The notes under the pieces: generated by a model | What the model was told of the DNA's origin: nothing | The model's input: the letters and a program-made list of their open reading frames with translations, nothing else | The model's database searches: none | Assembly (NCBI RefSeq): GCF_024171725.1 | Contig: NZ_JAMTCG010000003.1 | Coordinates: 558,001 to 622,000 of the forward strand | Direction: 5' to 3' | Length of the DNA stretch: 64,000 bases | Source of the DNA: Williamsia serinedens | GTDB lineage: Bacteria > Actinomycetota > Actinomycetes > Mycobacteriales > Mycobacteriaceae | Position numbers and translations under genes: made by a program | In this document: one piece after another, positions 25,420 through 33,536 of the stretch | How positions within the stretch are numbered: the first letter of the stretch is position 1 | Layout: every line of letters starts with the position of its first letter

Positions 25420-25695
25420 ATGATCGGCACCATCATCAGCGCGATCGTCGTCGGTTTGATCGTGGGCGCGCTCGCCCGCCTCGTCCTGCCGGGGAAGCAG
25501 AACATCGGGGTGATCATGACGATCATCCTCGGCGCGCTCGGCTCGTTCATCGGTTCCTGGCTGACCTACAAGCTCGGCTACAACAACAGCAACGGCGGCT
25601 GGGAGGTCATCCCGTTCGTCGTCGGCATCGTCGTCGCCGCCGTGCTCATCCTCGGCTTCGTCGCCGCCACCGGTCGCCGCACCGTCAAGCGCTGA
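25420..25695 (+). CDS. GlsB/YeaQ/YmgE-family (transglycosylase-associated) membrane protein
   Basis: 91 residues, three hydrophobic segments, with GLIVGALARLVLPGKQNIGVI and ILGALGSFIGSWL, the conserved pattern of this small stress-associated inner membrane family. GAAGGAG eight bases before the ATG sets the start. The biochemical role is unknown. It is 44 bases upstream of the first TY-Chap-like gene and may be cotranscribed with it. Confidence 0.8.
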   Translation: MIGTIISAIVVGLIVGALARLVLPGKQNIGVIMTIILGALGSFIGSWLTYKLGYNNSNGGWEVIPFVVGIVVAAVLILGFVAATGRRTVKR

Positions 25696-25739
25696 CGACC
25701 CGTCCCGACACCGCCCGTCCACGACCAGGAAGCCCCGCC

Positions 25740-26969
25740 ATGACCACGAGCACACGGTTCGACACCGCGCTCGAGTCCGCGTGGCTCGAGTTCCGGACGG
25801 GCCTGGCCGACCTCCTCGTCGACGTCGCCGTCGACGAGGAGGTCGTCGTCCGGCGGTCCTACGACGCGACCGACCCCTGGGCCCCCCTCCTGTCGTTCGT
25901 GACCACCGGCGCCCGACGCGTGCGGTGCACCGTCCTGCGCGCGGACCTGTCGGACGATCAGATCGCCGTCCTGTCCGGCGACGGCTGGCGACGGCTGCGC
26001 GACGGGCGGCTCATCATCGAGTTCGGTCGTCGGCGCGTCGACGAGATCTGCGCCGCCGCCACCGACGTGCTGCGCGAGGTCAGCGGGGTGCTGCACCCGA
26101 CGTTCCTCGCGCCGTTCGACTCCGACACCGCGGCGCACACGGCGATGCTCATCTCGTTGCGTCGCGAACCCGTGACGGCGGCGACCGCGTCGGCGGCACA
26201 TCCCGTCACCGACACCGAGCACCTGCAGGAGCTCCTGCTCGACACCCTGGCCGCGCACGCCGACGACGCATTCGTCGACGCCGACGGCGACATCCGCGTG
26301 CAGATGGGCACGCAGACCATCCAATTGCGCGTGCACCCGTCGCGACCGGTCGTCGAGTTCATCGCGTGCGTCGCCGCGGTCTGCGTCGACGACCGCACGG
26401 TCAACGAGATCGTGGTGGCCGAGGGCGTGCGCTGGACCGGCGTCGCCGTCCACGTGCTCGACGGACACGTCTGGGCCACACAGCGTCTCGTCGTCCCGAC
26501 GTTCGTCTCCGCCAACGTGATCGCGGCCGTCGAGTCGTGGCGGGACTTCCTGCGTGACGGAGCGCCCGCCATCACCGCCCGGATCGCCGACGCCGCCGAG
26601 CCGATGGCCGCGCGGCGCAACCGCGAACCGACCCCGGACCACGTCGAGCGGCTGCTCGACACCCTCACCGCGCTCACGACGCTCGGCACCCCCCTGCCCG
26701 CCGAGGGCGTGGCACGGATCTGCGACGACAACGCCGTGGTCGCCCGTCGGTGCCTCATCACCGGGGCCCGTCGCCTGCTGGCGATCGGTTCCGCCAAACG
26801 CCACGCCGCCGACACCGGCGACGTCATCGCGGCCGACTCGCTGGAACGGAACAGACAGGTCTGCCGGACCATGCTGATGTCGGTCAGCGGCGCGGTCGAC
26901 CTCTTACGCGAACGGGACGCGCACGCCGCGCCCGGGCACTCCCGGAACACCGGCGGCACCGCACGGTGA
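25740..26969 (+). CDS. TY-Chap/YbjN-like three-domain protein, copy 1
   Basis: 409 residues, no signal peptide or membrane segment. The N-terminal domain (ESAWLEFRTGLADLL, then FVTTGARRVRCTVLRADLSDDQ and GDGWRRL) and a middle domain (LQELLLDTLAAHADDAFVDADGDIRVQM, VVEFIACVAAV) each resemble the alpha/beta YbjN/type III chaperone fold that has been named TY-Chap in actinobacteria. The C-terminal ~120 residues are helical. It is paralogous to the product at 30058-31371 over its length. Proteins of this type are thought to act as chaperone-like binding modules; partners are unknown. Confidence 0.6.
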   Translation: MTTSTRFDTALESAWLEFRTGLADLLVDVAVDEEVVVRRSYDATDPWAPLLSFVTTGARRVRCTVLRADLSDDQIAVLSGDGWRRLRDGRLIIEFGRRRVDEICAAATDVLREVSGVLHPTFLAPFDSDTAAHTAMLISLRREPVTAATASAAHPVTDTEHLQELLLDTLAAHADDAFVDADGDIRVQMGTQTIQLRVHPSRPVVEFIACVAAVCVDDRTVNEIVVAEGVRWTGVAVHVLDGHVWATQRLVVPTFVSANVIAAVESWRDFLRDGAPAITARIADAAEPMAARRNREPTPDHVERLLDTLTALTTLGTPLPAEGVARICDDNAVVARRCLITGARRLLAIGSAKRHAADTGDVIAADSLERNRQVCRTMLMSVSGAVDLLRERDAHAAPGHSRNTGGTAR

Positions 26970-26981
26970 TCCGCCTCGCCG

Positions 26982-27443
26982 TCAGCGCCTCGCGGTGACG
27001 GCGTCCTCCCGATGCGCGGCGCGGATCTCCCGCACGCGGCGCAACGCCCCGACGGCGTCGGCGAGCGCCGACCGCTCATCGTCCGACAGCTCGTCCAACG
27101 TCGACGTCACGAGTTCGGCCCCAAGTCGTCGACGTCGTGCGACCAGATCCCGGCCGGCGTCGGTCACGGTCACCAGGGCCGCCCTCTTGTCCCGCGGGTC
27201 GGCGTGACGACTGACGAGGCCGTCACGCTCCAGCGCGGTGACGAGCGCCGTCATCGAGGGCTGCGCGACGCCCTCCGACGCCGCCAGCTCGGTGACCCGA
27301 CGTGGGCCGTTCCGGACGAGCGTCGACAGCGTCGCGACCGAGGTCAGACTCATGTCGCGCGGCATCTGCCGCACGAGCTCGGTCGCGAGCGCGTAGACGG
27401 CCTCGCCGATCCCGTCGATCTGCACCTCGGTCATGACGGCCAC
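26982..27443 (-). CDS. MarR-family transcriptional regulator
   Basis: 153 residues. Winged helix with recognition segment VTELAASEGVAQPSMTALVTALERDG split over helices (~residues 50-75) and wing HADPRDKRAALVTVTDAG, the classic MarR DxR motif. A GTG start with GGAGGGG seven bases upstream is preferred over an internal ATG three codons on. Divergent from an MFS efflux gene with an AT-rich 85-base gap, so it probably represses both itself and the transporter. Confidence 0.85.
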   Translation of the reverse strand: MAVMTEVQIDGIGEAVYALATELVRQMPRDMSLTSVATLSTLVRNGPRRVTELAASEGVAQPSMTALVTALERDGLVSRHADPRDKRAALVTVTDAGRDLVARRRRLGAELVTSTLDELSDDERSALADAVGALRRVREIRAAHREDAVTARR

Positions 27444-27459
27444 GATAGAACCCCTCCAC

Positions 27460-27495
27460 GTTGTTGCATAGACGATTTATATAGAGTACCTATGG
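27460..27495. promoter_or_regulatory. divergent promoter/operator between marR and MFS genes
   Basis: AT-rich island in GC-rich DNA. TTGCAT (27464-27469) and TACCTA (27487-27492), 17 bases apart, could drive the MFS gene; TATAAA-like sequence reads leftward at 27472-27480. ATAG-AGTAC-CTAT (27481-27493) is an inverted repeat suitable for a dimeric MarR protein. Confidence 0.5.
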
Positions 27496-27528
27496 ATTGG
27501 TCAGAGTCGTCGAGTCAGGGGTGTCACC

Positions 27529-28839
27529 GTGTCGCACTCGTCCGGATCGTTCACCGACGCGTTCCGCCAGCCGAAGGCCGTCTGGGCCGTCGCGTTCGCC
27601 TGCGTCATCTCGTTCATGGGGATCGGCCTCGTCGACCCGATCCTGCCGTCGCTGTCGTCGCAGTTGAATGCGTCGCCGTCGCAGGTGACGCTGCTGTTCA
27701 CCAGCTATCTGGTGGTCACCGCGGTCGCGATGCTGGTGACCGGCTGGGTGTCGAGTCGCATCGGCGCCAAGCGCACCCTCATCGCCGGTCTCGTGCTCAT
27801 CGTGGCCTTCGCGGCCCTCGCCGGGTTCTCGGGGAGCATCGCCGAGATCGTCGGGTTCCGCGCCGGATGGGGCCTGGGCAACGCGCTCTTCATCGCGACG
27901 TCGCTGGCGGTCATCGTCGGCTCGGCGTCCGGCGGGTTCGGCGGCGCCATCATCCTGTACGAGGCGGCCCTCGGAGTGGGCATCGCGTCGGGCCCGTTGC
28001 TCGGCGGACTGCTCGGCAACATCTCGTGGCGGGGGCCGTTCTTCGGTGTCGCCGTCCTGATGCTCATCGCCCTCGTCGCGACCATCGTCCTCGTGCCCGC
28101 GACGCCTGCGCCGCAGACGAAGTCGTCGATCCGCGAGCCCATCACCGCCCTGCGGCACCGCAGCCTGGCCACCACCAGCGTCACCGGCCTGCTCTACAAC
28201 TGGGCCTTCTTCACCATCCTGGGCTACGCACCGTTCCTGATGGGCTTGTCGGCGCTGAAGCTCGGCGCGGTGTTCTTCGCGTGGGGCATCCTCGTCGCGA
28301 TCTTCGCGGTGTTCGGTGCACCGATGCTCAAGGCGCGCTTCGGGACCACGCACACCCTCTACGGGGCACTCAGCGGTATGGCCATCACGTGCCTGCTGAT
28401 CGGGATCTTCTCCGACAACCAGGCCGTGGTCATCGGCGCAACGATCGCGTCGGGGATCGTCGTCGGGCTGAACAACACCCTCGTCACCACCGCCGTCATG
28501 AGCATCGCGCCCGTCGAGCGGTCGGTGGCATCGGCGACGTACGGTTTCGTCCGCTTCATCGGCGGTGGGCTGGCCCCGTTCGCGGCCGGGAAACTGGTGG
28601 AGCACTTCAACGCGCACGTGCCGTTCGTCCTCGGGGCGGTCACCGCCCTCCTGGCCGCCGCGGTGCTGTTCACGGTCCGTCGTGACATCGACGCCGCCGA
28701 CGTCGAGGAGACGCAGCCGCAGTCGCACGAGCGGGCCGATGCCGAGCGCGCCGTCACCGACGTCCCGGCCGACGAGTCGGAGGCGGTCCTCGCCCATGAG
28801 GCGCTCGTCGAGGATCGGCGGTACGCGTCGCGCCGCTGA
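27529..28839 (+). CDS. MFS efflux transporter
   Basis: 436 residues with 12 predicted membrane segments. Motif A-like loop GWVSSRIGAKRTLI follows TM2 and GRAGW-type FRAGWGLGNAL lies in TM4; the GPLLGGLLG motif C region in TM5 marks drug/proton antiporters. The C-terminal ~50 residues are an acidic cytoplasmic tail. Divergent MarR control supports a drug or toxic-metabolite exporter; the substrate is unknown. Confidence 0.85.
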   Translation: MSHSSGSFTDAFRQPKAVWAVAFACVISFMGIGLVDPILPSLSSQLNASPSQVTLLFTSYLVVTAVAMLVTGWVSSRIGAKRTLIAGLVLIVAFAALAGFSGSIAEIVGFRAGWGLGNALFIATSLAVIVGSASGGFGGAIILYEAALGVGIASGPLLGGLLGNISWRGPFFGVAVLMLIALVATIVLVPATPAPQTKSSIREPITALRHRSLATTSVTGLLYNWAFFTILGYAPFLMGLSALKLGAVFFAWGILVAIFAVFGAPMLKARFGTTHTLYGALSGMAITCLLIGIFSDNQAVVIGATIASGIVVGLNNTLVTTAVMSIAPVERSVASATYGFVRFIGGGLAPFAAGKLVEHFNAHVPFVLGAVTALLAAAVLFTVRRDIDAADVEETQPQSHERADAERAVTDVPADESEAVLAHEALVEDRRYASRR

Positions 28840-28863
28840 GCCGTCCGAATTCCGCGCCCACAC

Positions 28864-28896
28864 CGATCGCCGTGGTCACCATGACCGCGGCGATCG
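28864..28896 (+). terminator. long hairpin after the MFS gene
   Basis: Arms CGATCGCCG (28864-28872) and CGGCGATCG (28888-28896) enclose a second stem GGTCA/TGACC with a three-base loop; only a T-G pair interrupts the 15-bp stem. It lies 25 bases past the MFS stop, without a U-tract. Confidence 0.65.
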
Positions 28897-28990
28897 CTGT
28901 CGGTGCGGATTCTCGACCGCATGTCGTGCGATCGCGTGAACATTTGCGGCGCGAAGTAACGGCAGCCGTGCCGCCTCCGACAATCGGGGC

Positions 28991-29533
28991 ATGATCCGTA
29001 CATCCGTCTCGCCGGAGAGCTCACGTCGCCGCCTCACCACGGTGCTGATGTGGGCTGTGATCGCCGGGTGGTCCGTCGTCGCCATCGCCGGCCTCGCTGC
29101 GTGTTCGAGCGATGGATCCGACGGTTCCACCGCATCCTCGAGCTCGTCGGTGCCTCTCAGTTCACCGGTGACCTCCACCGCGTCCGAGTCGTCGTCGGCG
29201 GTTCCGACGACCGACACCCCGGTGACCACGACGACCGCTCCGGCCGTCGTCCCCACCGGCGCTGCCCCGAACGGCGTGGACCTGTCCCGCTGCACGAACC
29301 AGACGAACTACGCCGGCGACCCGCGGTCCAACGCGGAGATCAACTCCATCGGCGAACGCACCGGCACCTGCCCGCCGGTGATCACCCCGGGCGGGCAGCC
29401 GGGTGTCGACTACTCGCGCTGCACGAACCAGACGAACTACGCCGGCGATCCGCGGTCCAACGCGGAGATCAACTCCATCGGCGAACGCACCGGCACCTGT
29501 CCGCCCGTCCTGACCGCCTCGTCCACCCGCTGA
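28991..29533 (+). CDS. lipoprotein with duplicated 43-residue Cys-containing unit
   Basis: 180 residues. A signal peptide with lipobox AGLAAC (Cys ~residue 38) is followed by a Ser/Thr-rich linker to about residue 93. Then come two nearly identical 43-residue units, each with SRCTNQTNYAGDPRSN, EINSIGERTG and TCPPV, so each has two cysteines that could form a disulfide. I do not recognise a family. The domain is exposed outside the membrane. The following small secreted protein gene (11-base gap) is probably cotranscribed. Confidence 0.7.
   Translation: MIRTSVSPESSRRRLTTVLMWAVIAGWSVVAIAGLAACSSDGSDGSTASSSSSVPLSSPVTSTASESSSAVPTTDTPVTTTTAPAVVPTGAAPNGVDLSRCTNQTNYAGDPRSNAEINSIGERTGTCPPVITPGGQPGVDYSRCTNQTNYAGDPRSNAEINSIGERTGTCPPVLTASSTR
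29288..29506 (+). repeat. direct duplication inside the lipoprotein gene
   Basis: The 90-base segment 29288-29377 recurs at 29417-29506 (offset 129 bases, 43 codons) with very few differences, all visible ones synonymous. The near-identity at silent positions indicates a recent duplication or ongoing gene conversion. Confidence 0.9.
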
Positions 29534-29544
29534 GAGGAACGCCC

Positions 29545-29982
29545 ATGTCACGCATCCGAAGCCTTCTCGCCGCATCGGCAGTCGTCCTCACCCTCGGCGC
29601 CGGACTCGTGGGCGCCGGGACCGCCGCGGCCGCACCCGCGCCGCAGGTGATCACCCTGCACCCGGGCGGCAATCCCGGCCAGCGGGTCGACGCCGTCATC
29701 GACCACGGCCGGGGCACGGTCACCGTGCTGCAGCGCTTCCTGCTCGAGCCGTCCCGGTTGACGGTGGCGTGGGTGAACCTGCGCACGGGTGCCTCGGGCA
29801 CCACCGGACTCCCCGACCGTGTGGCCCCGGCGAACCCCCTCGACTACCCCGACCGCGGCGTCGTCCTGCGCACCGGCGCCGGTCCCGTGGCGCTGGTCGT
29901 GTTCGGACCGTTCCCGCCGCAGACCGGCCTCATCCCGACGCCGAGCTACATCCTCCCGGTCCCCCATCTGCTGACCGTCTGA
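29545..29982 (+). CDS. small secreted protein
   Basis: 145 residues with a classic signal peptide (basic MSRIRS, hydrophobic core, cleavage after TAAAA about residue 31). The mature ~114 residues are beta-rich with no cysteine and no known motif: RVDAVIDHGRGTVTVLQRF, LTVAWVNLRTG, PVALVVFGPFPPQTG. GAGAGGA upstream of the ATG supports the start. Function unknown. Confidence 0.65.
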   Translation: MSRIRSLLAASAVVLTLGAGLVGAGTAAAAPAPQVITLHPGGNPGQRVDAVIDHGRGTVTVLQRFLLEPSRLTVAWVNLRTGASGTTGLPDRVAPANPLDYPDRGVVLRTGAGPVALVVFGPFPPQTGLIPTPSYILPVPHLLTV

Positions 29983-30057
29983 GCCGGACAGGACTGTCGG
30001 ACCCGGCCGCTACCTTCTCCCCATCACCACGACGGTGGCACGGGAAGGAGGGCGGTC

Positions 30058-31371
30058 ATGGAGTGCTTCGACGGCGCGGTCGAGGCGGGGTGGCGACGGT
30101 TCACCGTCGACCTCGGCGACCGCCTCGCGAGCATCGATCCCGGTGACTCGCACGTGATCCGGCTCGATGTCCTGTGCGACGACGAGCTGTCGCGGGAACA
30201 CACCCCGTTCGTCGTGATCACCACCCACGGCACGACGCGTGTCCGCGTCACCGTCTGCAACGCGACGCCCGACGAGGACGCGATGCTCGTCGATGCGGGA
30301 TGGCGGCCGCGCGGCACCTTCCCGCACACGATGGAGGTCACCCGCCGCCGCGCCGACCGGCTCGCCCGGTGCACCGTCGCGGTGCTCCGCGACGTGTTCG
30401 CGGTGCCGGACGCCAGTTTCGTCGACGGCACCCCCGCTGCGGCCCCCGCACCGGCGATCGGGGGGAGCCCCGACAGCCCGGAGGCGTTGCAGCACATGGT
30501 CGACACGACCATCGCCGAGATCTCCGGTCGGCCGGTGCACAAGGACGCCGACGGCGACATCCCTATGCCCACGGCTCTCCCGTCGTGGCTGCGGGTCCGC
30601 GACGACGAGGCGGCGATCGAGGTGTTCTGCACCCGCATCTGTGCCGCTGAGGCGGTCACCGCCGAGATGCTGTTCGTCGTCGCGGATCGATGGCCGGGTG
30701 TCGCGGTCACGGTCCGCTCCGGAGCGCTGGTCGCGCGGATGCGGATCGAGGCCGCCGACTTCTCGCCGGCGAACCTGCGCTCGGAACTCGCCCGGTGGTT
30801 CGCCTTCCTCGACGAGGGGGTGCAGGAGATCCGCGACGCCCTCCCCGAGCACGACAGCGCGACCGACGACGCCGGTGTGGCTGTCACACAGCCGGATCCG
30901 ACGGCCACGGTCATCCGCACCACCGACGTCACGACGACGGCCGGCCGGACGGTGACGCTGCCGGCCCCGCTCGAGGCGCTGCTCCTCGTCGCCACCACCC
31001 AGGCCGCGGCCCTGCGACCTGACGAGGTCGCCGCGGTCATGGAGCGCGACCGTGACGTCATCCTGCGGTGCCACCGTGCGTGCGTCGGGCAGCGTGACGA
31101 GTGGGAGACCGCTGCCGACGCGGCGGCCGACCGCGACGACGTCGAGGAGGCCCATGCGTGTCTCGTCGAGTCGTGGAGATGGGAGGACGTGGCCCGCTCG
31201 CTGCGGGGCGCCCTGCGGGCGGTCCTCATCGACCGCCGTCGGGCCCCGGCGTCGCGAGCGACGGATGCGCGCCGCCGGGAGGAGCACGGGCACGATCAGC
31301 GCCCCCGCGACCAGCGGCCGCCCCGCGACCAGCGTCCGCCGCACCTCACCGATCCCCGCGACCGGCGATGA
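30058..31371 (+). CDS. TY-Chap/YbjN-like three-domain protein, copy 2
   Basis: 437 residues, strong AAGGAGGG ribosome-binding site. The architecture matches the product at 25740-26969: N-terminal domain (EAGWRRFTVDLGDRL, FVVITTHGTTRVRVTV, DEDAMLVDAGWRP), middle domain (ALQHMVDTTIAEISG, HKDADGDIPMP, AAIEVFCTRICAAEAVT) and a helical C-terminal part. A final Arg/His/Pro-rich tail (~45 residues, repeated DQRPP) is unique to this copy. Its last 26 bases overlap the convergent DUF1023 gene, which may explain the odd tail. Confidence 0.6.
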   Translation: MECFDGAVEAGWRRFTVDLGDRLASIDPGDSHVIRLDVLCDDELSREHTPFVVITTHGTTRVRVTVCNATPDEDAMLVDAGWRPRGTFPHTMEVTRRRADRLARCTVAVLRDVFAVPDASFVDGTPAAAPAPAIGGSPDSPEALQHMVDTTIAEISGRPVHKDADGDIPMPTALPSWLRVRDDEAAIEVFCTRICAAEAVTAEMLFVVADRWPGVAVTVRSGALVARMRIEAADFSPANLRSELARWFAFLDEGVQEIRDALPEHDSATDDAGVAVTQPDPTATVIRTTDVTTTAGRTVTLPAPLEALLLVATTQAAALRPDEVAAVMERDRDVILRCHRACVGQRDEWETAADAAADRDDVEEAHACLVESWRWEDVARSLRGALRAVLIDRRRAPASRATDARRREEHGHDQRPRDQRPPRDQRPPHLTDPRDRR

Positions 31372-32851
31372 CGGCGCCCATCGCCGCCAGCGTCGGTGAG
31401 CCCGGTTCCCAGTAGCTGGAGTGGTTCTCGATCCCATACCGGCTGTGTGGAGCCCAGGGCGGGTCGCCGGGCGACGACGGCAGTTCCCGAGCGCCGAACA
31501 GCGGTGAGGTCGGGTCCCGACCGAGCACGTACGGCGACGCCAGCCGGATCGGGTCCCGGTCTGCCGTGACCGCCCACACGTGGTCAGACACCTCACCGGG
31601 TTCGACGCCGGTCAGGTGCAGCCCGGACGCGGTGAGCACACCCCCGGCTCCCGGACTCGCGACCAGGATCACGTCGGCGGCGTCGAGGCCCTCCGGCCGG
31701 GAGGCGGTCACCCCGACGACGGTGCTGCCGTAGCTGTGCCCGATCACCGTCTGATGCGCCGGCGGACCGAGGTGGGTCGCGCGCAGATCGGCGGTGAGCC
31801 CACCGAGACCGGCGGCCGCGGCCCGCGCCGCCGACGGGCTCGCCGCGGCAGTGAGATCGGCCGGTGCGGCGTAGTCCTGCCACACCACCACGCTCGTCGA
31901 CGAGCCGTCGCCCGCCGCACCACGCAACCGGTCCGCGCGGTCGAGGTTGGTCGTCAGAGACGCCAACGTCGTGCCGGTTCCCGGTACCATCACGGCGACG
32001 TCGCGGGCGACGTCCGGATCGCCGACGGCCACGACCGCCCGTCCGTCGTCGCGGAGGGTGAGCAGGAACCGGTCCGGCCGTGCCAACCGCCGTCGGAGCG
32101 CCCGCTGGTCGGCGGTGGCCGCGCGCATCCCCGACAGCCGCACCCGGTTGAGTCGGTCGCGGTCGGCGACAGGGATGCCCGCTCGGTTACCCAGGTCGGG
32201 ATCGGCTGCTGCCCAGGCCATCCGTTGTCCGACCGAGGCGCCGCGCCACACGCGCGCCACCTCGGCGGGCGGGCCCAGCGGGAGCAGCGTGCCCGGCGTC
32301 GCGGCGGCCTCGGCGTGGACACCCGGCGTGGCCGCGTCGAGAGCGGCGGCGAGCACCGCGTCGGCGTCCCGCGCCGCCGCCACCAACCGTCGCAGCGTGT
32401 CGGTGTGTCCGGCGGCGTTCACCGTCGCGATCGACAGCGCGAGTGCAGAACTCGCGTCGCGCGGAACGTCGGCCTGTGGCCGTCCGGGTACGGGCTGGAC
32501 GCGACCATCGGCATCCGCGCGATACCCGTCGGTCGCGAGCGCGCGCAGGAACGCATCGGCCGCGGCGACGGTGTGCACCAGGTCGGGGCCGGCACCCCGC
32601 AACGCGGTGATCACCGCCTGCGCGGCGAGCGCGACACGTGCGGCCTCCGTGCGCCGAGCCTGCAGTGCGGCGTCGTGCGCGGCCGCCGCGGTGCCCGTCC
32701 AGTGCTCGGCCACATCCTGCGACCCGCGCACGACCGCAGCGATCTGCTCGTCGCACCGGTCGACGAGGGTGTCGAGGTCGACGGCCACCTCGTCGAGCCG
32801 GTGGCTGTCGCGACTCCACCCGGCGACCACGTCGGCCGACGGCTCGCTCAC
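31346..32851 (-). CDS. WXG-like N-domain fused to DUF1023 alpha/beta hydrolase
   Basis: 501 residues from a GTG that overlaps the stop of the upstream small gene (GTGA). Residues ~1-100 are helical with AEHWTGTAAAAHDAAL, a WXG100-like turn. The rest is a DUF1023-type hydrolase: DVAVMVPGTGTTL, nucleophile elbow VIGHSYGSTVVG, then ILVASPGAGG and a late DRDPI with a C-terminal HSSYW. This fusion is common in actinobacterial type VII-associated loci; the substrate is unknown. No signal peptide, consistent with T7SS export or cytoplasmic action. Confidence 0.75.
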   Translation of the reverse strand: MSEPSADVVAGWSRDSHRLDEVAVDLDTLVDRCDEQIAAVVRGSQDVAEHWTGTAAAAHDAALQARRTEAARVALAAQAVITALRGAGPDLVHTVAAADAFLRALATDGYRADADGRVQPVPGRPQADVPRDASSALALSIATVNAAGHTDTLRRLVAAARDADAVLAAALDAATPGVHAEAAATPGTLLPLGPPAEVARVWRGASVGQRMAWAAADPDLGNRAGIPVADRDRLNRVRLSGMRAATADQRALRRRLARPDRFLLTLRDDGRAVVAVGDPDVARDVAVMVPGTGTTLASLTTNLDRADRLRGAAGDGSSTSVVVWQDYAAPADLTAAASPSAARAAAAGLGGLTADLRATHLGPPAHQTVIGHSYGSTVVGVTASRPEGLDAADVILVASPGAGGVLTASGLHLTGVEPGEVSDHVWAVTADRDPIRLASPYVLGRDPTSPLFGARELPSSPGDPPWAPHSRYGIENHSSYWEPGSPTLAAMGAVIAGRGDR

Positions 32852-33144
32852 CCGCCACCCCGCCGCAGACCCTCCGCCGCTGCCTCGTCGGCGTCGTCGA
32901 GGGCCGTTGCGCCCCAGGCGGTCCGCCTGCCCAGGTCCTCGACCCCCTCCGCGACGCGGGCCAGCGCCTGCGCGATGGCGTCGACGCTGCGGCGCAGCGC
33001 CACCGCGGTCGACGACCCCGCGAGTTCCCCCGTGGCCAGCCCGACGCGCCGGGGATCGATCGCGCCGAGGTCCGCGCCCGCCGCCCGTTGCAGGGCGGCG
33101 AACCGGGCCACCGCCCCGACGTCCGCCCTCATCCCGTCTGCCAT
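32848..33144 (-). CDS. small WXG100/EspC-like helical protein
   Basis: 98 residues, all-helical, no Cys, Ala-rich; a central TGELAGSSTAV separates two helical halves. Length and position immediately upstream of a WXG/hydrolase fusion, with GTGA overlap, suggest the partner of that protein in a type VII secretion-type pair. It lacks an obvious WXG motif, so it belongs with the EspC/DUF2580-like group if related. Confidence 0.6.
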   Translation of the reverse strand: MADGMRADVGAVARFAALQRAAGADLGAIDPRRVGLATGELAGSSTAVALRRSVDAIAQALARVAEGVEDLGRRTAWGATALDDADEAAAEGLRRGGG

Positions 33145-33536
33145 GGCACGACCGTAGGATCGTCAACCGACTCGTCCGACGTCTCGCACCGGTCCCGCCG
33201 ACGCATCTGTGAACGGTGAGCGATCGGTGCACGAGTCGGACATTGCGATCACCGGGATCGAAAAGCTTGTCCGACACCGCGACCACGGTCTGCCCATGCG
33301 AACACCCGCCACCAGCCCTGTCGTGAACTGCGACTATCCGGCGACCGCACCGACCCGTCGGTCGACGGCACCAGAAGTTCGCTCGGCACAGTACTTTTCG
33401 GCACCGAGCCGGGGCGAACCCCTCTGCTAGCGTCCCTGCTCGAATCGGCGGGCCTCCGCCGGGTCGCCCGCGTCGGTCCCGGCGCCTCCCCTGCCCGACG
33501 GATCCTTCATCGGACCCGACGACGAAAGGTGTTCGC
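33145..33536. other. 392-base upstream region of the sulfate transporter operon
   Basis: No credible gene. Contains a bulged hairpin at 33377-33419 (GTTCG-CTCGG paired with CCGAG-bulge-CGAAC), a -10-like TAGCGT at 33428-33433, and a GC-rich 6-bp hairpin CGGCGG-GCCT-CCGCCG at 33446-33461. These could form an operator and a leader structure controlling cysP. I see no match to known sulfur riboswitch consensus sequences. Confidence 0.45.
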
